Shown: piece after piece, positions 33,834-42,422 of the stretch
Layout: every line of letters begins with the position of its first letter
Position numbering within the stretch: the stretch's first letter is position 1
Assembly (NCBI GenBank): GCA_965197665.1
Contig: CBDANO010000005.1
Location: forward strand, 1,426,001-1,490,000
Direction: 5' to 3'
Source: CBDANO01 sp965197665
GTDB taxonomy: Bacteria; Chloroflexota; Dehalococcoidia; Lucifugimonadales; UBA3495
Length of the DNA: 64,000 bases
Notes under the pieces: generated by a model
Told to the model about the DNA's origin: nothing
Database searches by the model: none
Seen by the model: only the letters and a program-made list of their open reading frames with translations
Translations under genes and position numbers: made by a program

Positions 33834-34241
33834 ATGGCCGAGTGGAACAAGCCATTGCCGACCATCGTGGGTGAGACCAAGCCGTACTGGGACTCCTGCC
33901 GCCAAGGGAAGCTGGTTATCCAGAAGTGCGGCGGCTGCGGCGAGTACCAATTCTATCCCCGGGGCATCTGCGCCAACTGCTGGTCCGGCGGCGTCCAGTG
34001 GGTCCAGTCCAGCGGCAAAGGCACGGTGTGGACCTTCACCGTTACCTACCAAAACCGGACTCCGGGTTTCGACTCCGGGCCCTACGTCGTGGCCCTGGTG
34101 GAGTTGGAAGAGGGGGTAAAGATGTTCACCAACATCGTGGAGTGCGAACCGGAGCAAGTAGAAATCGGCATGCCCGTGGAGGTCACCTTCGTCAAGGCCA
34201 ACGACCAAGTCACGGTCCCATATTTCAAGCCGTCCCCCTAA
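33834..34241 (+). CDS. DUF35 OB-fold protein with rubredoxin-like zinc ribbon
   Basis: A 135-residue partner of the thiolase-like protein. It has an N-terminal zinc ribbon with CGGC (Cys32, Cys35) and CANC (Cys46, Cys49), followed by an OB-fold (GTVWTFTVTYQNRTPGF, PYVVALVELEEG, VEIGMPVEVTF). This architecture (DUF35_N plus OB) always goes with a thiolase-like subunit, and the pair forms a complex that presents acyl-CoA. The start lies 3 bp after the thiolase stop. Confidence 0.9.
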   Translation: MAEWNKPLPTIVGETKPYWDSCRQGKLVIQKCGGCGEYQFYPRGICANCWSGGVQWVQSSGKGTVWTFTVTYQNRTPGFDSGPYVVALVELEEGVKMFTNIVECEPEQVEIGMPVEVTFVKANDQVTVPYFKPSP

Positions 34242-34335
34242 CGGCGCGGGGCACTTTTGTTAAGGCCGCTGACCGGGTAAGCTCCCCCTACTTCGAACCT
34301 GCTTCTTAGAGCGACCGCCGGGGTTTAAGCGGGCG

Positions 34336-35127
34336 CTACATGACCGAACGCACCAGACCGCCGTCAACCAGAATAGTAGTCCCGGTAATGTAGCTGGCCC
34401 GGGGTGAGGCCAAGAAGGCCACCAAGTTGGCCAACTCCTCGGGTTGGCCGACCCGTCCCAGGGCGGTGGCTTGGGCCCGTTGGGCCAACGCTTCCTCCAC
34501 CGATACCCCCAACTCCTCGGCGCGGGAAGTCACGTTGGACAGCATCCGCTCACTCAGAATCGAGCCGGGGCAGACGTTGTTTACCAGGATGTTGTCCCGG
34601 CCCACTTCGTCCGCCAGGCTCTTGGCGAAGGCCACCACGCCCATGCGGGTCGCGCCGGACAACGCTAGATTATCGATTGGCTGGTACACCGTGCTGGCCA
34701 AAATGTTGATGATGCGGCCGCCGCCCTGCCGCTTCAGATAGGGCAACGCCTCCCGGCACATCCTGGCAAAGAACAAAAGCGAGCGTTGCAAGGCAATGTC
34801 CCACAAATCTTCCCCGGCGGTGGCGGCCCGGGCCAGCGGCGGCCCGCCGGAGTTGTTGACCATAATGTCCAGCCGTCCGAACCGGTCAACCGCGGCCTCT
34901 ATCAAGTCCTTGATGGTTCGGTGGCTGTCCAAGTCGCCGGGGAATACCAGGGGCCGGCGCCCCGAGGCCCGTTGAATCTCTTCCCCGGCCCGCTCCAAGT
35001 CAGACTCGTTCCGGCTACAAATAGCAAGATCGGCCCCTTCCCGGGCCAGGACCTCGGCGCAGGCCCGCCCCAAGCCCTTGCTGGCCCCGCCTACTATGGC
35101 TACTTTGTCGCTTAGCTCCAAGTCCAT
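34336..35127 (-). CDS. SDR-family protein without the usual Tyr/Lys active site
   Basis: A 263-residue SDR-fold protein. The cofactor turn reads GGASKGLG and the NNSG position VNNSGGPP, both slightly changed. Where YxxxK is expected, the sequence is NLALSGATRMGV, with no tyrosine and Arg in place of Lys. I recall a beta-ketoacyl-reductase-like subgroup with similar LALSxxxR segments, so this is probably a stable subfamily. The rest (VNNVCPGSILSERM, YITGTTILVDGG) is normal. It is convergent with the DUF35 gene. Confidence 0.85.
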   Translation of the reverse strand: MDLELSDKVAIVGGASKGLGRACAEVLAREGADLAICSRNESDLERAGEEIQRASGRRPLVFPGDLDSHRTIKDLIEAAVDRFGRLDIMVNNSGGPPLARAATAGEDLWDIALQRSLLFFARMCREALPYLKRQGGGRIINILASTVYQPIDNLALSGATRMGVVAFAKSLADEVGRDNILVNNVCPGSILSERMLSNVTSRAEELGVSVEEALAQRAQATALGRVGQPEELANLVAFLASPRASYITGTTILVDGGLVRSVM

Positions 35128-35341
35128 GCTTGGCTACCCCCAACCCAAGGTTTCTTCCCGCGGCTACCCCTAAACGGAGCAAAGGGACCCGCCGCAGGAT
35201 GGCTATTGATTATAGCAGTCCCGCCCTCGGCCTCGTGTCCGGGGGTTTATGGCCGGCCGGCGGGATACCTGGTGCTATACTGGGCCGATACCGGAAACGG
35301 CGTGAGTCTTAAACCGTTCAACTCTAACTCAGGAATTGTCA

Positions 35342-36271
35342 ATGCCCGCCAGCGATGAGCTACTGCGAGATTTGGAGGCTGCCGCCGTGGACCTGGCCAG
35401 GGGCGCCGGCGAAATCCTGGCGGGCCACTTTGGGCGACAGGTCGACGTCGAGTACAAGGACGAGGACCGGCGGGACCCGGTCACCAACGCCGACAAGGAA
35501 TGCCAAGAGTACCTGACGAAAGAAATCGAACGCCGTTTCCCGGACCACGGAATCCTTGGGGAGGAGGGACCAGAGGACGCGGATACCCCTTGTCCTGATA
35601 CCCTTTGGGTGCTGGACCCGCTGGACGGCACTACCAACTTCCTGAACGGGCTTCCGGTGTACGCCTCGTCCATCGGGGTTTTGCGCCTGGGCCGGCCCGC
35701 GGCGGCAGCCTTATTCATTCCTTGGCCCAAGCCCGGCGGCGGATTCGTGCTGCACTGCCGACGGGGAGGGGGTTGCTTCGCCGACGATGAACCGGTGTCG
35801 GTCTTCGAGGGCCAAGAACCGGAACCCAATCGTTTGATCGGTGTGCCGGGCCATTTCGGTGTAACCAACCGTTTTTCTAGAAAGCTATCAAGCAAGGCCG
35901 GCGAGATGCGCACCACCGGCAGCATTGCTTATGAGTTGGCGATGACCGCCTGCGGCGTGATGCAATACGCGGTCTTCAGCGCTCCTCGTATCTGGGACAT
36001 GGCGGCCGGGGCCTTGGCGGTGATGGAAGCGGGGGGTACCGTCATGATTCGGCTGCCCGGAGAAAGGCGTTGGCGCCCCCTTGATTCGCTGGTGCCTTTC
36101 TGGGAGTCGCAACCACCCAGCTTGAAAGAGCTAAGAAAATGGACGGCCCCTCTGGTATCGGGCAATAGCCAGATAGCGCCGCTGATGGCGGCCAACATCC
36201 GTTCCAGGTTCCGCCCTCTGGCCGGGCTGCGGCGCCTCTCTCGAAGGTTGCACCGGGTCCGCAAATCTTAG
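35342..36271 (+). CDS. inositol monophosphatase family phosphatase
   Basis: A 309-residue Mg-dependent sugar- or nucleotide-phosphate phosphatase. Metal motifs are GEEG (73-76), DPLDGTTNF (92-100) and IWDMAAGALAVMEAGG near residue 218. Family members hydrolyse inositol-1-phosphate, histidinol phosphate, PAP or fructose bisphosphate, and the sequence alone does not choose between them. The last 40 residues are arginine-rich (RSRFRPLAGLRRLSRRLHRVRKS) beyond the catalytic fold, which is unusual and may bind nucleic acid or membranes. The ATG at 35342 fits the AGGA site eight bases upstream better than the TTG at 35336. Confidence 0.9.
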   Translation: MPASDELLRDLEAAAVDLARGAGEILAGHFGRQVDVEYKDEDRRDPVTNADKECQEYLTKEIERRFPDHGILGEEGPEDADTPCPDTLWVLDPLDGTTNFLNGLPVYASSIGVLRLGRPAAAALFIPWPKPGGGFVLHCRRGGGCFADDEPVSVFEGQEPEPNRLIGVPGHFGVTNRFSRKLSSKAGEMRTTGSIAYELAMTACGVMQYAVFSAPRIWDMAAGALAVMEAGGTVMIRLPGERRWRPLDSLVPFWESQPPSLKELRKWTAPLVSGNSQIAPLMAANIRSRFRPLAGLRRLSRRLHRVRKS

Positions 36272-36303
36272 CGCGCTTCAGAGCGTCAGTTAGTTTGGGG
36301 AAT

Positions 36304-36660
36304 TCACTTCCGTAGGGCGATTACCGGTACCAGCTTTTCCAGGATCGGGTCTATGCCTAGCCCTAGGATCTCCAGGGTGATTGCGCCCACCAGCGGCATC
36401 GTATCGTCTGGGGCAAACACCACCGGAACCGTCTTTTCGCGGCCTTCTACCCTCACGCGAGTTTCGCCCAGCGGGTACTCGACGATGCGGTTATCGGCTA
36501 GCTCGAACTGCCGGATTTCATCGCGCTCTATGGCCAGTTCGTCCAGCATGCCCTCCGGCAGCGAAGTGTAGCTCGATCCGGTATCAACCAGGGCATCCAC
36601 GTTGACGTAGCGCTCCCGGAAGCGGCCAGCGAGCTGAATGGTGACGTAGAACGTTCCCAT
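36304..36660 (-). CDS. clan AA (retropepsin-like) aspartyl protease
   Basis: A 118-residue single-domain protein with the retropepsin motif ALVDTGSSYTSLP, Asp26-Thr-Gly, followed by LADNRIVEYPLGET and MPLVGAITLEILGLGIDP, the hydrophobic-hydrophobic-glycine element. Such bacterial proteins are active as homodimers, each giving one aspartate. Small stand-alone members are often in toxin-like or unknown settings. It lies 12 bp after the amidohydrolase gene in the run prs, amidohydrolase, protease, so it is probably co-transcribed. Confidence 0.82.
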   Translation of the reverse strand: MGTFYVTIQLAGRFRERYVNVDALVDTGSSYTSLPEGMLDELAIERDEIRQFELADNRIVEYPLGETRVRVEGREKTVPVVFAPDDTMPLVGAITLEILGLGIDPILEKLVPVIALRK

Positions 36661-36672
36661 AACCCAACTCCA

Positions 36673-37848
36673 CTACGCCGAATCCGGCTCCCATCCCCAG
36701 GGCCGGGGGCCCCAGCCTGCCTCGAACACTTCACCTTTTTTGACGCTCAGGACAGGGACTACCGCCTTGTCAACCCGCCGGCTGCCTTCAACCGTGTCGC
36801 GGACGATCCAATCACCCTCTTTGATTTCCAGTACTGAAACATCCCCTTGCTTCCCAACGTCCAAGGTCCCCAAGCGGTCGTCCACACCAACGGCCCGGGC
36901 CGGATTCAGCGTGGACATGGTGACGACTTGGTCCATGGTGAACCCCATAACCAGGAACCGGCTCATCATTTCCGTCATGCTGTGCACCGTGTTAAGCCGC
37001 CCGGGCAGGGTCAGGTCGGTGCTGATGCAGTGGGGGGTTAGCCCTTGGTCCAGCACTCGTTCCCCAACGTCGAAGCTGAAATTCAATCTGCCGTGGGCGG
37101 TGTCGAACCACACGCCGCGGTCGTTGGCTTCCCTGGCTTCCGGCACCAGCTTGCCCTCGGCGTCCAGCACGCCGCCCGTGTTGGCGGTGAAGAAGTGAGT
37201 AACGATGTCTCCTTCCTCCAGAATCGGCAATAGCTGGCGGATGACGTTGGAGTCGTACCGGTTCGTCGTGTCGCCGATATGGACCATGAGCTTTACCCCG
37301 GCCTCCCGGGCGGCCCGCTTGGCCAGGCGGGGCATTTCCATCCCCATGATTTCCAGGGCCGGGGACACCATCCGGGCTTTGATTCCGGTGATCAAGCCCC
37401 GGTTCTCCGAAGCTACTTGGACCGTCTTGTCCAAGTCGATGCTATCCGGGCTAAAAATGTCCGGGTTAGTGGCCAAGCCGGTGCGGCAAATGTGAAGAAA
37501 GCAAATCACCTCGGTGTCGTTGTCGGGAATGATATGCTGGGGAAAACCGCCGAAGGTGTCGCAGCCGGCGCTGCCGGCGTCGATCATGGTAGTCACGCCG
37601 GCCCGCACTCCGCCAATGTCGGCCTCCACGCCGTTTGCGTTTACACCGTGGTAGACGTGGGTATGGACATCGATCAGGCCGGGAGTGACTATCTTCCCGG
37701 GCACTTCAAGAACCCGGGCCGCTTCTTCAACGGGTATGCTCGTTGCCACCCGAGCGATTTTGCCCTTGTCTATTGCTATGTCGTTGACGCCGTGGAGTCC
37801 TTGGGACGGGTCGATCACCGTCCCGCCCTTGATCAGCAAATCGTGCAT
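36673..37848 (-). CDS. amidohydrolase/deacetylase family metallohydrolase (dihydroorotase-like)
   Basis: A 391-residue binuclear metallohydrolase. The first motif is IDVHTHVYHG (His62, His64), the bridging carbamylated lysine is probably Lys155 in TGIKARMV, further ligands are His in LMVHIGDT and HFF, and the last Asp in CISTDLTLPG. The C-terminal sandwich is GTLDVGKQGDVSVLEIKEG. It resembles the EF_0837-type group that deacetylates N-acetyl amino acids or sugar amines. It is 15 bp from prs and 12 bp from the protease gene, which suggests one operon. Confidence 0.9.
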   Translation of the reverse strand: MHDLLIKGGTVIDPSQGLHGVNDIAIDKGKIARVATSIPVEEAARVLEVPGKIVTPGLIDVHTHVYHGVNANGVEADIGGVRAGVTTMIDAGSAGCDTFGGFPQHIIPDNDTEVICFLHICRTGLATNPDIFSPDSIDLDKTVQVASENRGLITGIKARMVSPALEIMGMEMPRLAKRAAREAGVKLMVHIGDTTNRYDSNVIRQLLPILEEGDIVTHFFTANTGGVLDAEGKLVPEAREANDRGVWFDTAHGRLNFSFDVGERVLDQGLTPHCISTDLTLPGRLNTVHSMTEMMSRFLVMGFTMDQVVTMSTLNPARAVGVDDRLGTLDVGKQGDVSVLEIKEGDWIVRDTVEGSRRVDKAVVPVLSVKKGEVFEAGWGPRPWGWEPDSA

Positions 37849-37863
37849 GGCCGACGGGACCTC

Positions 37864-38823
37864 CTAAGATCGATCGAACATTTCCCCCACGGAAAGCCCT
37901 CTGTGGATGCGGTAGATCGCCTCTCCCAGAAGAGGAGCTACCGACAAGACCGTGAATTTACCGTTGCGCTTTTCCGGGGACAGGGGAATGGTATCCGTTA
38001 CCACCACCTCGCTGAACCTGCTGTTGGCCATCGTCTCCGACCCGTCGCGGGACAGCACCGGGTGGGTGACGCAACAAAACACTTCCTTCACGCCGTGGTC
38101 GGTAAGGGCTTGCGCCGCGCCGGCGATGGTGCCCCCGGTGTCCACCTCGTCGTCGAAGGTCAGGGCCACCTTGCCCCGCACGTCGCCGATGACGTTCATT
38201 ATCTCGGTGCGCTCGTCGTTACCCAGCCGGCGCTTTTCTATGATGGCTAGGGGGGCGTGCAAACGCTCGGCCACGTCCCTGGCTTTCTTGCTGATACCGA
38301 TGTCCACTCCCACCACCACCAAATCGCCGATTTCCTTCGCTTGGAAATAGTCGCTCAGTATCGGCAGAGCGGTTAATTCATCCACCGGGATATTGAAGAA
38401 CCCCTGGATTTGCCCGGCGTGAAGATCGACGGTCAGCAGCCTATCGGCCCCGGCGGCGGTCAGCAAGTCTGCGACTAGGCGGGCGGTAATGGGCACCCTC
38501 GGTTGGTCCTTCTTGTCGGTGCGCCCATAGCCATAGTAAGGGACCACGGCAGTGATGCGGCCGGCCGACGCCCGCTTGAAGGCGTCGATCATAATCAAGA
38601 GCTCCATCAGGTTGTCATTGACCGGATGGCAGGTGGGCTGAATAACAAAAACGTCCCGTTGGCGGACGTTTTCTTGTATGCGGACGAAGGTGTTGTCGTT
38701 GGCGAACTTGAAGACCTCGGCTTGGCCTAAAGGGATATCCAGGTACTGGCAAACGGATTCGGCCAAGGCGGGGTGGCCGTTGCCGCTGAATACTTTCAGT
38801 TCGTCCAATACTGGGTTCATCAT
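37864..38823 (-). CDS. prs: ribose-phosphate pyrophosphokinase (PRPP synthetase)
   Basis: A 319-residue enzyme that makes PRPP from ribose 5-phosphate and ATP for nucleotide, histidine and tryptophan synthesis. It contains the family sequence IQENVRQRDVFVIQ, VVPYYGYGRTDKK, LLTVDLHAGQIQGFFNIPVDEL and the PRPP loop TFDDEVDTGGTI, where the standard pattern is VDDxIDTGGT. The Phe before Asp is unusual but the acidic and DTGGT residues are kept. It starts with two adjacent ATG codons and is the first gene of a minus-strand run. Confidence 0.97.
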   Translation of the reverse strand: MMNPVLDELKVFSGNGHPALAESVCQYLDIPLGQAEVFKFANDNTFVRIQENVRQRDVFVIQPTCHPVNDNLMELLIMIDAFKRASAGRITAVVPYYGYGRTDKKDQPRVPITARLVADLLTAAGADRLLTVDLHAGQIQGFFNIPVDELTALPILSDYFQAKEIGDLVVVGVDIGISKKARDVAERLHAPLAIIEKRRLGNDERTEIMNVIGDVRGKVALTFDDEVDTGGTIAGAAQALTDHGVKEVFCCVTHPVLSRDGSETMANSRFSEVVVTDTIPLSPEKRNGKFTVLSVAPLLGEAIYRIHRGLSVGEMFDRS

Positions 38824-38969
38824 CGGCCCTCATATATTTGTCTTAAAGCATTGCTTAGCTCGGTGGTGACCGGATCGACAAAGATGACGCGCCGTGGAGG
38901 ATGATCAATGCTCAGCCAAGCGGTGCGAGGGCTTTCCCCAACGGAGCAGGTGACAGCCGGGCGTAGCAT
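38820..38969 (-). CDS. possible small ORF overlapping the prs start
   Basis: A frame of 49 codons ends with RRVIFVDPVTTELSNALRQ and overlaps prs by ATGA. The C-terminal half looks protein-like, but there is no ribosome site of the right spacing before the ATG at 38969, and rare codons (TTA, AGA, ATA) cluster at the end. It may be a leader peptide or chance. Confidence 0.2.
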   Translation of the reverse strand: MLRPAVTCSVGESPRTAWLSIDHPPRRVIFVDPVTTELSNALRQIYEGR

Positions 38970-39534
38970 CCCCCTGTGTGGGCTTTGGCGGAGAGTGGGA
39001 TTATAGCATAGGCAACACGGCCGGCCAACTGCGGTGATTCCGGCCTCCGGACTACCGCACATAAATTCGGCGGAAGTCGGACAACGCTGGCATCCCAACC
39101 CGTCACTCCGCCCCCCGGATCAAGTAAGAGGCAGGGATCGCGCCGTAATCCAGAAGCCGAAGGTCTCTTTCCGCAGGAATCGCCCACAGCCCGCCGCGGC
39201 GGGCCGCGTATCGGGATGAAAATCGCCTACCTTCATGGCAACGGTACAATATGCACAAAACGTATGGGCCGGTTTGAAACCGGCCCGCCCCCAAGGGCAG
39301 TCCTCCTATCCTTGCCTCCGCGTTGTCACCCAAGAACCAGCCCCAGGAGAGAGGGAATCTCTCCGCCGCTCTCTTGTACCTCGAGACGCAAGAGGGCGGC
39401 CCATTGACTGGGGATTGGGCAGGGTGATAGATTCGCCCCAGTTTATCAGCAATACCGCATAGCCCTTTCGGATGCGTAACTTTGGCCCCCGCGACTTTGT
39501 CCCCATCAATTATCATGCGCTAAGGAGGACCATC
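38824..39534. other. intergenic region upstream of prs and the cupin
   Basis: This gap of about 700 bp lies between the divergent prs and cupin genes. It holds the doubtful 49-codon ORF and one copy of the GGCCGGTTTGAAACCGGCC repeat (39266-39286). Other open frames in it have no recognisable features. The cupin gene has a good ribosome site (AAGGAGGA) at 39522-39529, but no clear promoter was found. Confidence 0.5.
39266..39286. repeat. GGCCGGTTTGAAACCGGCC dispersed palindrome
   Basis: GGGCCGGTTT and AAACCGGCCC are exact complements around a single G. The same 19-base core recurs at 47899-47917 and in weaker form at 10833-10919. Confidence 0.8.
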
Positions 39535-39840
39535 ATGGCGAGAGGCAATGAACCCTTGGGGGACCCGGCCAACCGGTTCCTCTTCGAAAACGAGCGGGTC
39601 AAAGTCTGGCATCTGGTGTTGGACCCCGGCGAATCCAGCGCCTGGCACGTACACGACAATGACTATCTGACGATAGTCATCGATCCGGGAACCCTGAGGG
39701 TGGAGTGGGAAGACGGGACCACCGAGGACCGCCAACTGCCGGTCGGCGAGGCCAACTACCGAGAGGGCCACGGGCCGCACCGGGTCACCAACATAGGCCC
39801 AGCCAAGTACCGCAACGCTCTGGTAGAGATCAAGGCCTGA
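39535..39840 (+). CDS. small cupin-domain protein
   Basis: A 101-residue single cupin. The metal-type motif is SSAWHVHDNDYLTIVI, with GEANYREGHGPHRVTNIG as the second cupin motif. The barrel is short, as in single-domain cupins acting on small organic acids or sensing them. The ATG at 39535 follows AAGGAGGA. It is convergent with the nuclease gene, with 8 bp between stops. Function not assigned. Confidence 0.8.
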   Translation: MARGNEPLGDPANRFLFENERVKVWHLVLDPGESSAWHVHDNDYLTIVIDPGTLRVEWEDGTTEDRQLPVGEANYREGHGPHRVTNIGPAKYRNALVEIKA

Positions 39841-39848
39841 GCGGCCAC

Positions 39849-40601
39849 TTAAGACCGGTACCCCAGCGACGATATCAGACCGTCCAAAGCCTTGCAGTCC
39901 TTGCAGCCCGCCAAGGGTGCCGGCGGGCGCTCCATTTGCTCCACGTCCTTCACCTTCCCTAGTAGGGGAGGAATCAGTTTCTCCGGCCTCAGGTCCACGT
40001 CCACCACGGTGGCCTCGAAACCCATGGAGAACCCCTTGTCGTCTATCAGACTAGGGTCTTGGGTGGTTTCCTCGCCGGTCTCCGGCTCCATGTAAACCAA
40101 CGCCAACCGGCCCACCGGAGAAAACCCCAAGCGTTCCCCAATGTAGGCGTAAGCGTTCAGCTGGACTTCGTAAGACCGCAGCATTCCTCGTTGGGCCGGG
40201 GAGTATTTGGAGGTCTTGTAGTCCACTATCGTGTAGGAACCGTCAGCCATCCGGAATATGCCGTCGGCTTCGCCGCGAAGAGTGACGCCAAAGTCGTCGT
40301 TCCGGACCTTGAATCTGGACCAGTGGGGAGGGTTAACGCATCTCTCCGCTTTCCCAAGCCGGTTGAGCCAAGGGGGAAGGGACATTTCCCGGTGGAAGTG
40401 GTTCCGCACGATGAGCTTGTTGTACCGGTCGATGCTGCTGAATATCCCGGGGAACCCCTGGAAGGGCAAGTTCTTGACGTGTAACCTCACCCACGCGCAG
40501 TGGGGGCAAAACCGGGAGGAAGCGTAGTAGCCAAGCTCGGTGGCCGATATGGTCGTTTCCATCAATTCCTCCGGAGTCAACACGCCCCGCGGCTCCGTCA
40601 T
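39849..40601 (-). CDS. PD-(D/E)XK (RecB/Cas4-like) nuclease with two CxxC motifs
   Basis: A 250-residue RecB-type nuclease. The catalytic core is RGEADGIF (Glu111, Asp113), IVDYKTSK (Asp127, Lys129) and QLNAYAYI (Gln147). Cysteine pairs CPHC (32, 35) and CKDC (233, 236) flank the core and could bind an iron-sulfur cluster, as in Cas4, AddB and other family members. No CRISPR or cas gene is near. Its ATG overlaps the MFS stop (ATGA), so it is translationally coupled to a transporter, an odd pairing. It may process DNA ends in repair; that is inference from fold. Confidence 0.85.
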   Translation of the reverse strand: MTEPRGVLTPEELMETTISATELGYYASSRFCPHCAWVRLHVKNLPFQGFPGIFSSIDRYNKLIVRNHFHREMSLPPWLNRLGKAERCVNPPHWSRFKVRNDDFGVTLRGEADGIFRMADGSYTIVDYKTSKYSPAQRGMLRSYEVQLNAYAYIGERLGFSPVGRLALVYMEPETGEETTQDPSLIDDKGFSMGFEATVVDVDLRPEKLIPPLLGKVKDVEQMERPPAPLAGCKDCKALDGLISSLGYRS

Positions 40602-41935
40602 GCTGCCGTTCGGGCTTCAGGGGGCAGCCGCTCTTCCCAGCGGGGAAGGAGATGACGGGAGGTGCTGGGTAGTCCCAAGATAGACAGTACGCCGACCAAA
40701 CTGAGGCTAAAGGATAGCAAGACGGCGGCCATATACTCGCCGGTAACGTCCCACAGGAACGCCCCCACCAGGGGTCCCAGGGCCATGCCGACGCCGCCGC
40801 CCAGGTTCTGCCAGCCGTAGGCGGTGCCGGTGGGTGCGTTGCCGAAGTACTGCCGGTTGATGATCGGGAAGGCGGTCATTTCCCCGCCAAGCCCGACGGC
40901 GAAAAGCACCGCAAAGAGGTAGAAGGTCCAGGGTTCCGAAGCAACCAATAGAATCAACACCGGGAAGGTCTGGAGGGTGAAGCTCACGCCCATAGCGATT
41001 TTGCTGCCCAAGCGGTCCGCCGCGACGGGGACCAAGAACCGGGTGATCACGCTAACGACGTTCACCGTTATGAAGATGCCGAGGGACTGGGCGGAGGAAA
41101 GGCCCTCGGCTTTGGCCATCGCAAACAAGAAGATCAGAATGATATTGTGGCCGGCGCAACCCCAAAAGTGGATGCCTACCAAGTTCCAAAAGGTGTTGGT
41201 GCGTTGGGCTTGCTGAAGAAATACCCGGGTCCGAATCTTGGCAGCCGCGGAGTTCTGCAACTTTCGGACCGGTTGCGTCGAATCCGCTCCTATCTGACGC
41301 ATGCCTAGGTCGGCGGGCTCGTTGCGGTAGTACCGGATGAGCAGCAAAAGGACGGCGCCGCCGGCTATCCCGGGGAGCCAAAATGTCCACTTCAAGCCGA
41401 GGGTATTGAAAATCAGGAATATCAACAGGATCGCCAGGGCCGTGCCTAGCCCCTGGATACCTTGCAAGGTGCCCATGGCCACGCCCAACCGCTTTTGGAA
41501 CCACAGCGGCACTCCGGCTATTATCGAAACCTGGAAAATCGCAGAAGTACCAGCGAGGATAACGCCAAAGTAGAGCCAAAACTGCCACAACTGGGTCATG
41601 GTCCCGGTGAGCATCATGCCGAGTATGAACAGGAAAGCCCCTATTACCATGACTATACGGACACCGTAGCGGTCCCCCAGCCAACCGGCGGCGGGGCCCA
41701 GCAGTCCGGAAAGGATCCACTGCAGAGTGAAAGCGAGGGTAATGTAACTGTATTTCCAGCCAAAGCCTCCCTCGGACACGGGCGCGTGCAGGTCGGGGAC
41801 CAGCAGGCTGGCAGCGAAGCGGATGGAAGAGGCGATCATCAGCATCAGGGCCGACACGCCGACGATCACCCAAGCGTAGTGGACGTGACGGCGCCCGACG
41901 GCGATCCCCGAAGGGCCTAAATTGACCCTAAGCAT
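40598..41935 (-). CDS. major facilitator superfamily transporter
   Basis: A 445-residue membrane protein with twelve hydrophobic segments. Between the second and third segments lies the MFS signature GDRYGVR, and the equivalent in the second half is ADRLGSKIAMG. The region GTLQGIQGLGTALAI and GWQNLGGGVGMALGPLVGAFLWD are MFS-typical. It resembles oxalate/formate antiporter and monocarboxylate-type carriers, but the substrate is unknown. Both termini are cytoplasmic and basic. It is followed by the coupled nuclease gene. Confidence 0.9.
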   Translation of the reverse strand: MLRVNLGPSGIAVGRRHVHYAWVIVGVSALMLMIASSIRFAASLLVPDLHAPVSEGGFGWKYSYITLAFTLQWILSGLLGPAAGWLGDRYGVRIVMVIGAFLFILGMMLTGTMTQLWQFWLYFGVILAGTSAIFQVSIIAGVPLWFQKRLGVAMGTLQGIQGLGTALAILLIFLIFNTLGLKWTFWLPGIAGGAVLLLLIRYYRNEPADLGMRQIGADSTQPVRKLQNSAAAKIRTRVFLQQAQRTNTFWNLVGIHFWGCAGHNIILIFLFAMAKAEGLSSAQSLGIFITVNVVSVITRFLVPVAADRLGSKIAMGVSFTLQTFPVLILLVASEPWTFYLFAVLFAVGLGGEMTAFPIINRQYFGNAPTGTAYGWQNLGGGVGMALGPLVGAFLWDVTGEYMAAVLLSFSLSLVGVLSILGLPSTSRHLLPRWEERLPPEARTAA

Positions 41936-42000
41936 GTGTCAGCCCCGGCGTGACGACCGCGCCCGTTGCTGGAGTCTCACAGGTGGCTGAAACGCTTGAC

Positions 42001-42288
42001 TCACCCGGCCACCTGGAACCGCTCCGATTGGGGAGGTTGGGCCCACAACTCTTCGGCGCCGGCCATCGCTGCCGACCGTTCCGGGCTGGCGCGCCAATCC
42101 TCGTAGATGCCGTCGCTGTCCCAGGTAACCAGAGTCGTGATCTTGCTCGGGTCGGACAGGGAATATAGAGTTTGCCGGCTTCCGAAACCCGGAGCTTTGC
42201 TTTGAGCTTGGCCATTGCGGTCCAGAAGCTTGCGGGCGTCCTCCAGCCGGTCGGACTTGGCCCAGTGGTGTGTCAACACTCCGATCAT
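42001..42288 (-). CDS. antibiotic-biosynthesis-monooxygenase-like (ABM fold) protein
   Basis: A 95-residue protein with the dimeric alpha-beta barrel pattern: strand MIGVLTHHWAK, helix DRLEDARKLLDRNGQ, strand TLYSLSDPSKITTLVTWDS and helix IYEDWRASPERSAAMAGA. Such domains act as small oxygenases, decarboxylases or dimerisation modules. The ATG at 42288 has GGAGGGG eight bases upstream; the in-frame ATG at 42306 has none. It is 65 bp before the MFS gene on the same strand. Confidence 0.65.
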   Translation of the reverse strand: MIGVLTHHWAKSDRLEDARKLLDRNGQAQSKAPGFGSRQTLYSLSDPSKITTLVTWDSDGIYEDWRASPERSAAMAGAEELWAQPPQSERFQVAG

Positions 42289-42422
42289 ATACCGTCGCCC
42301 CTCCATTCAATGTGCCCGGCTATCCGACCGGTTGCCAGGCGAAGTATACCACCGCCGCTCCCGGTCATATCCAACAGGCCCGGCGGTGTTCCCGAGCGGG
42401 CTGCCGGAAACCCGTGGCTGCA

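Noticed and set aside
38820..39098. 92-codon frame with CxxC-like cysteines before prs
   Set aside because: The N-terminal half has no protein-like pattern and no start with a ribosome site; only the last 49 codons were kept, as a low-confidence item.
39103..39516. 137-codon minus-strand frame in the prs/cupin gap
   Set aside because: No ribosome site and no family pattern, and it runs through the dispersed palindrome at 39266.
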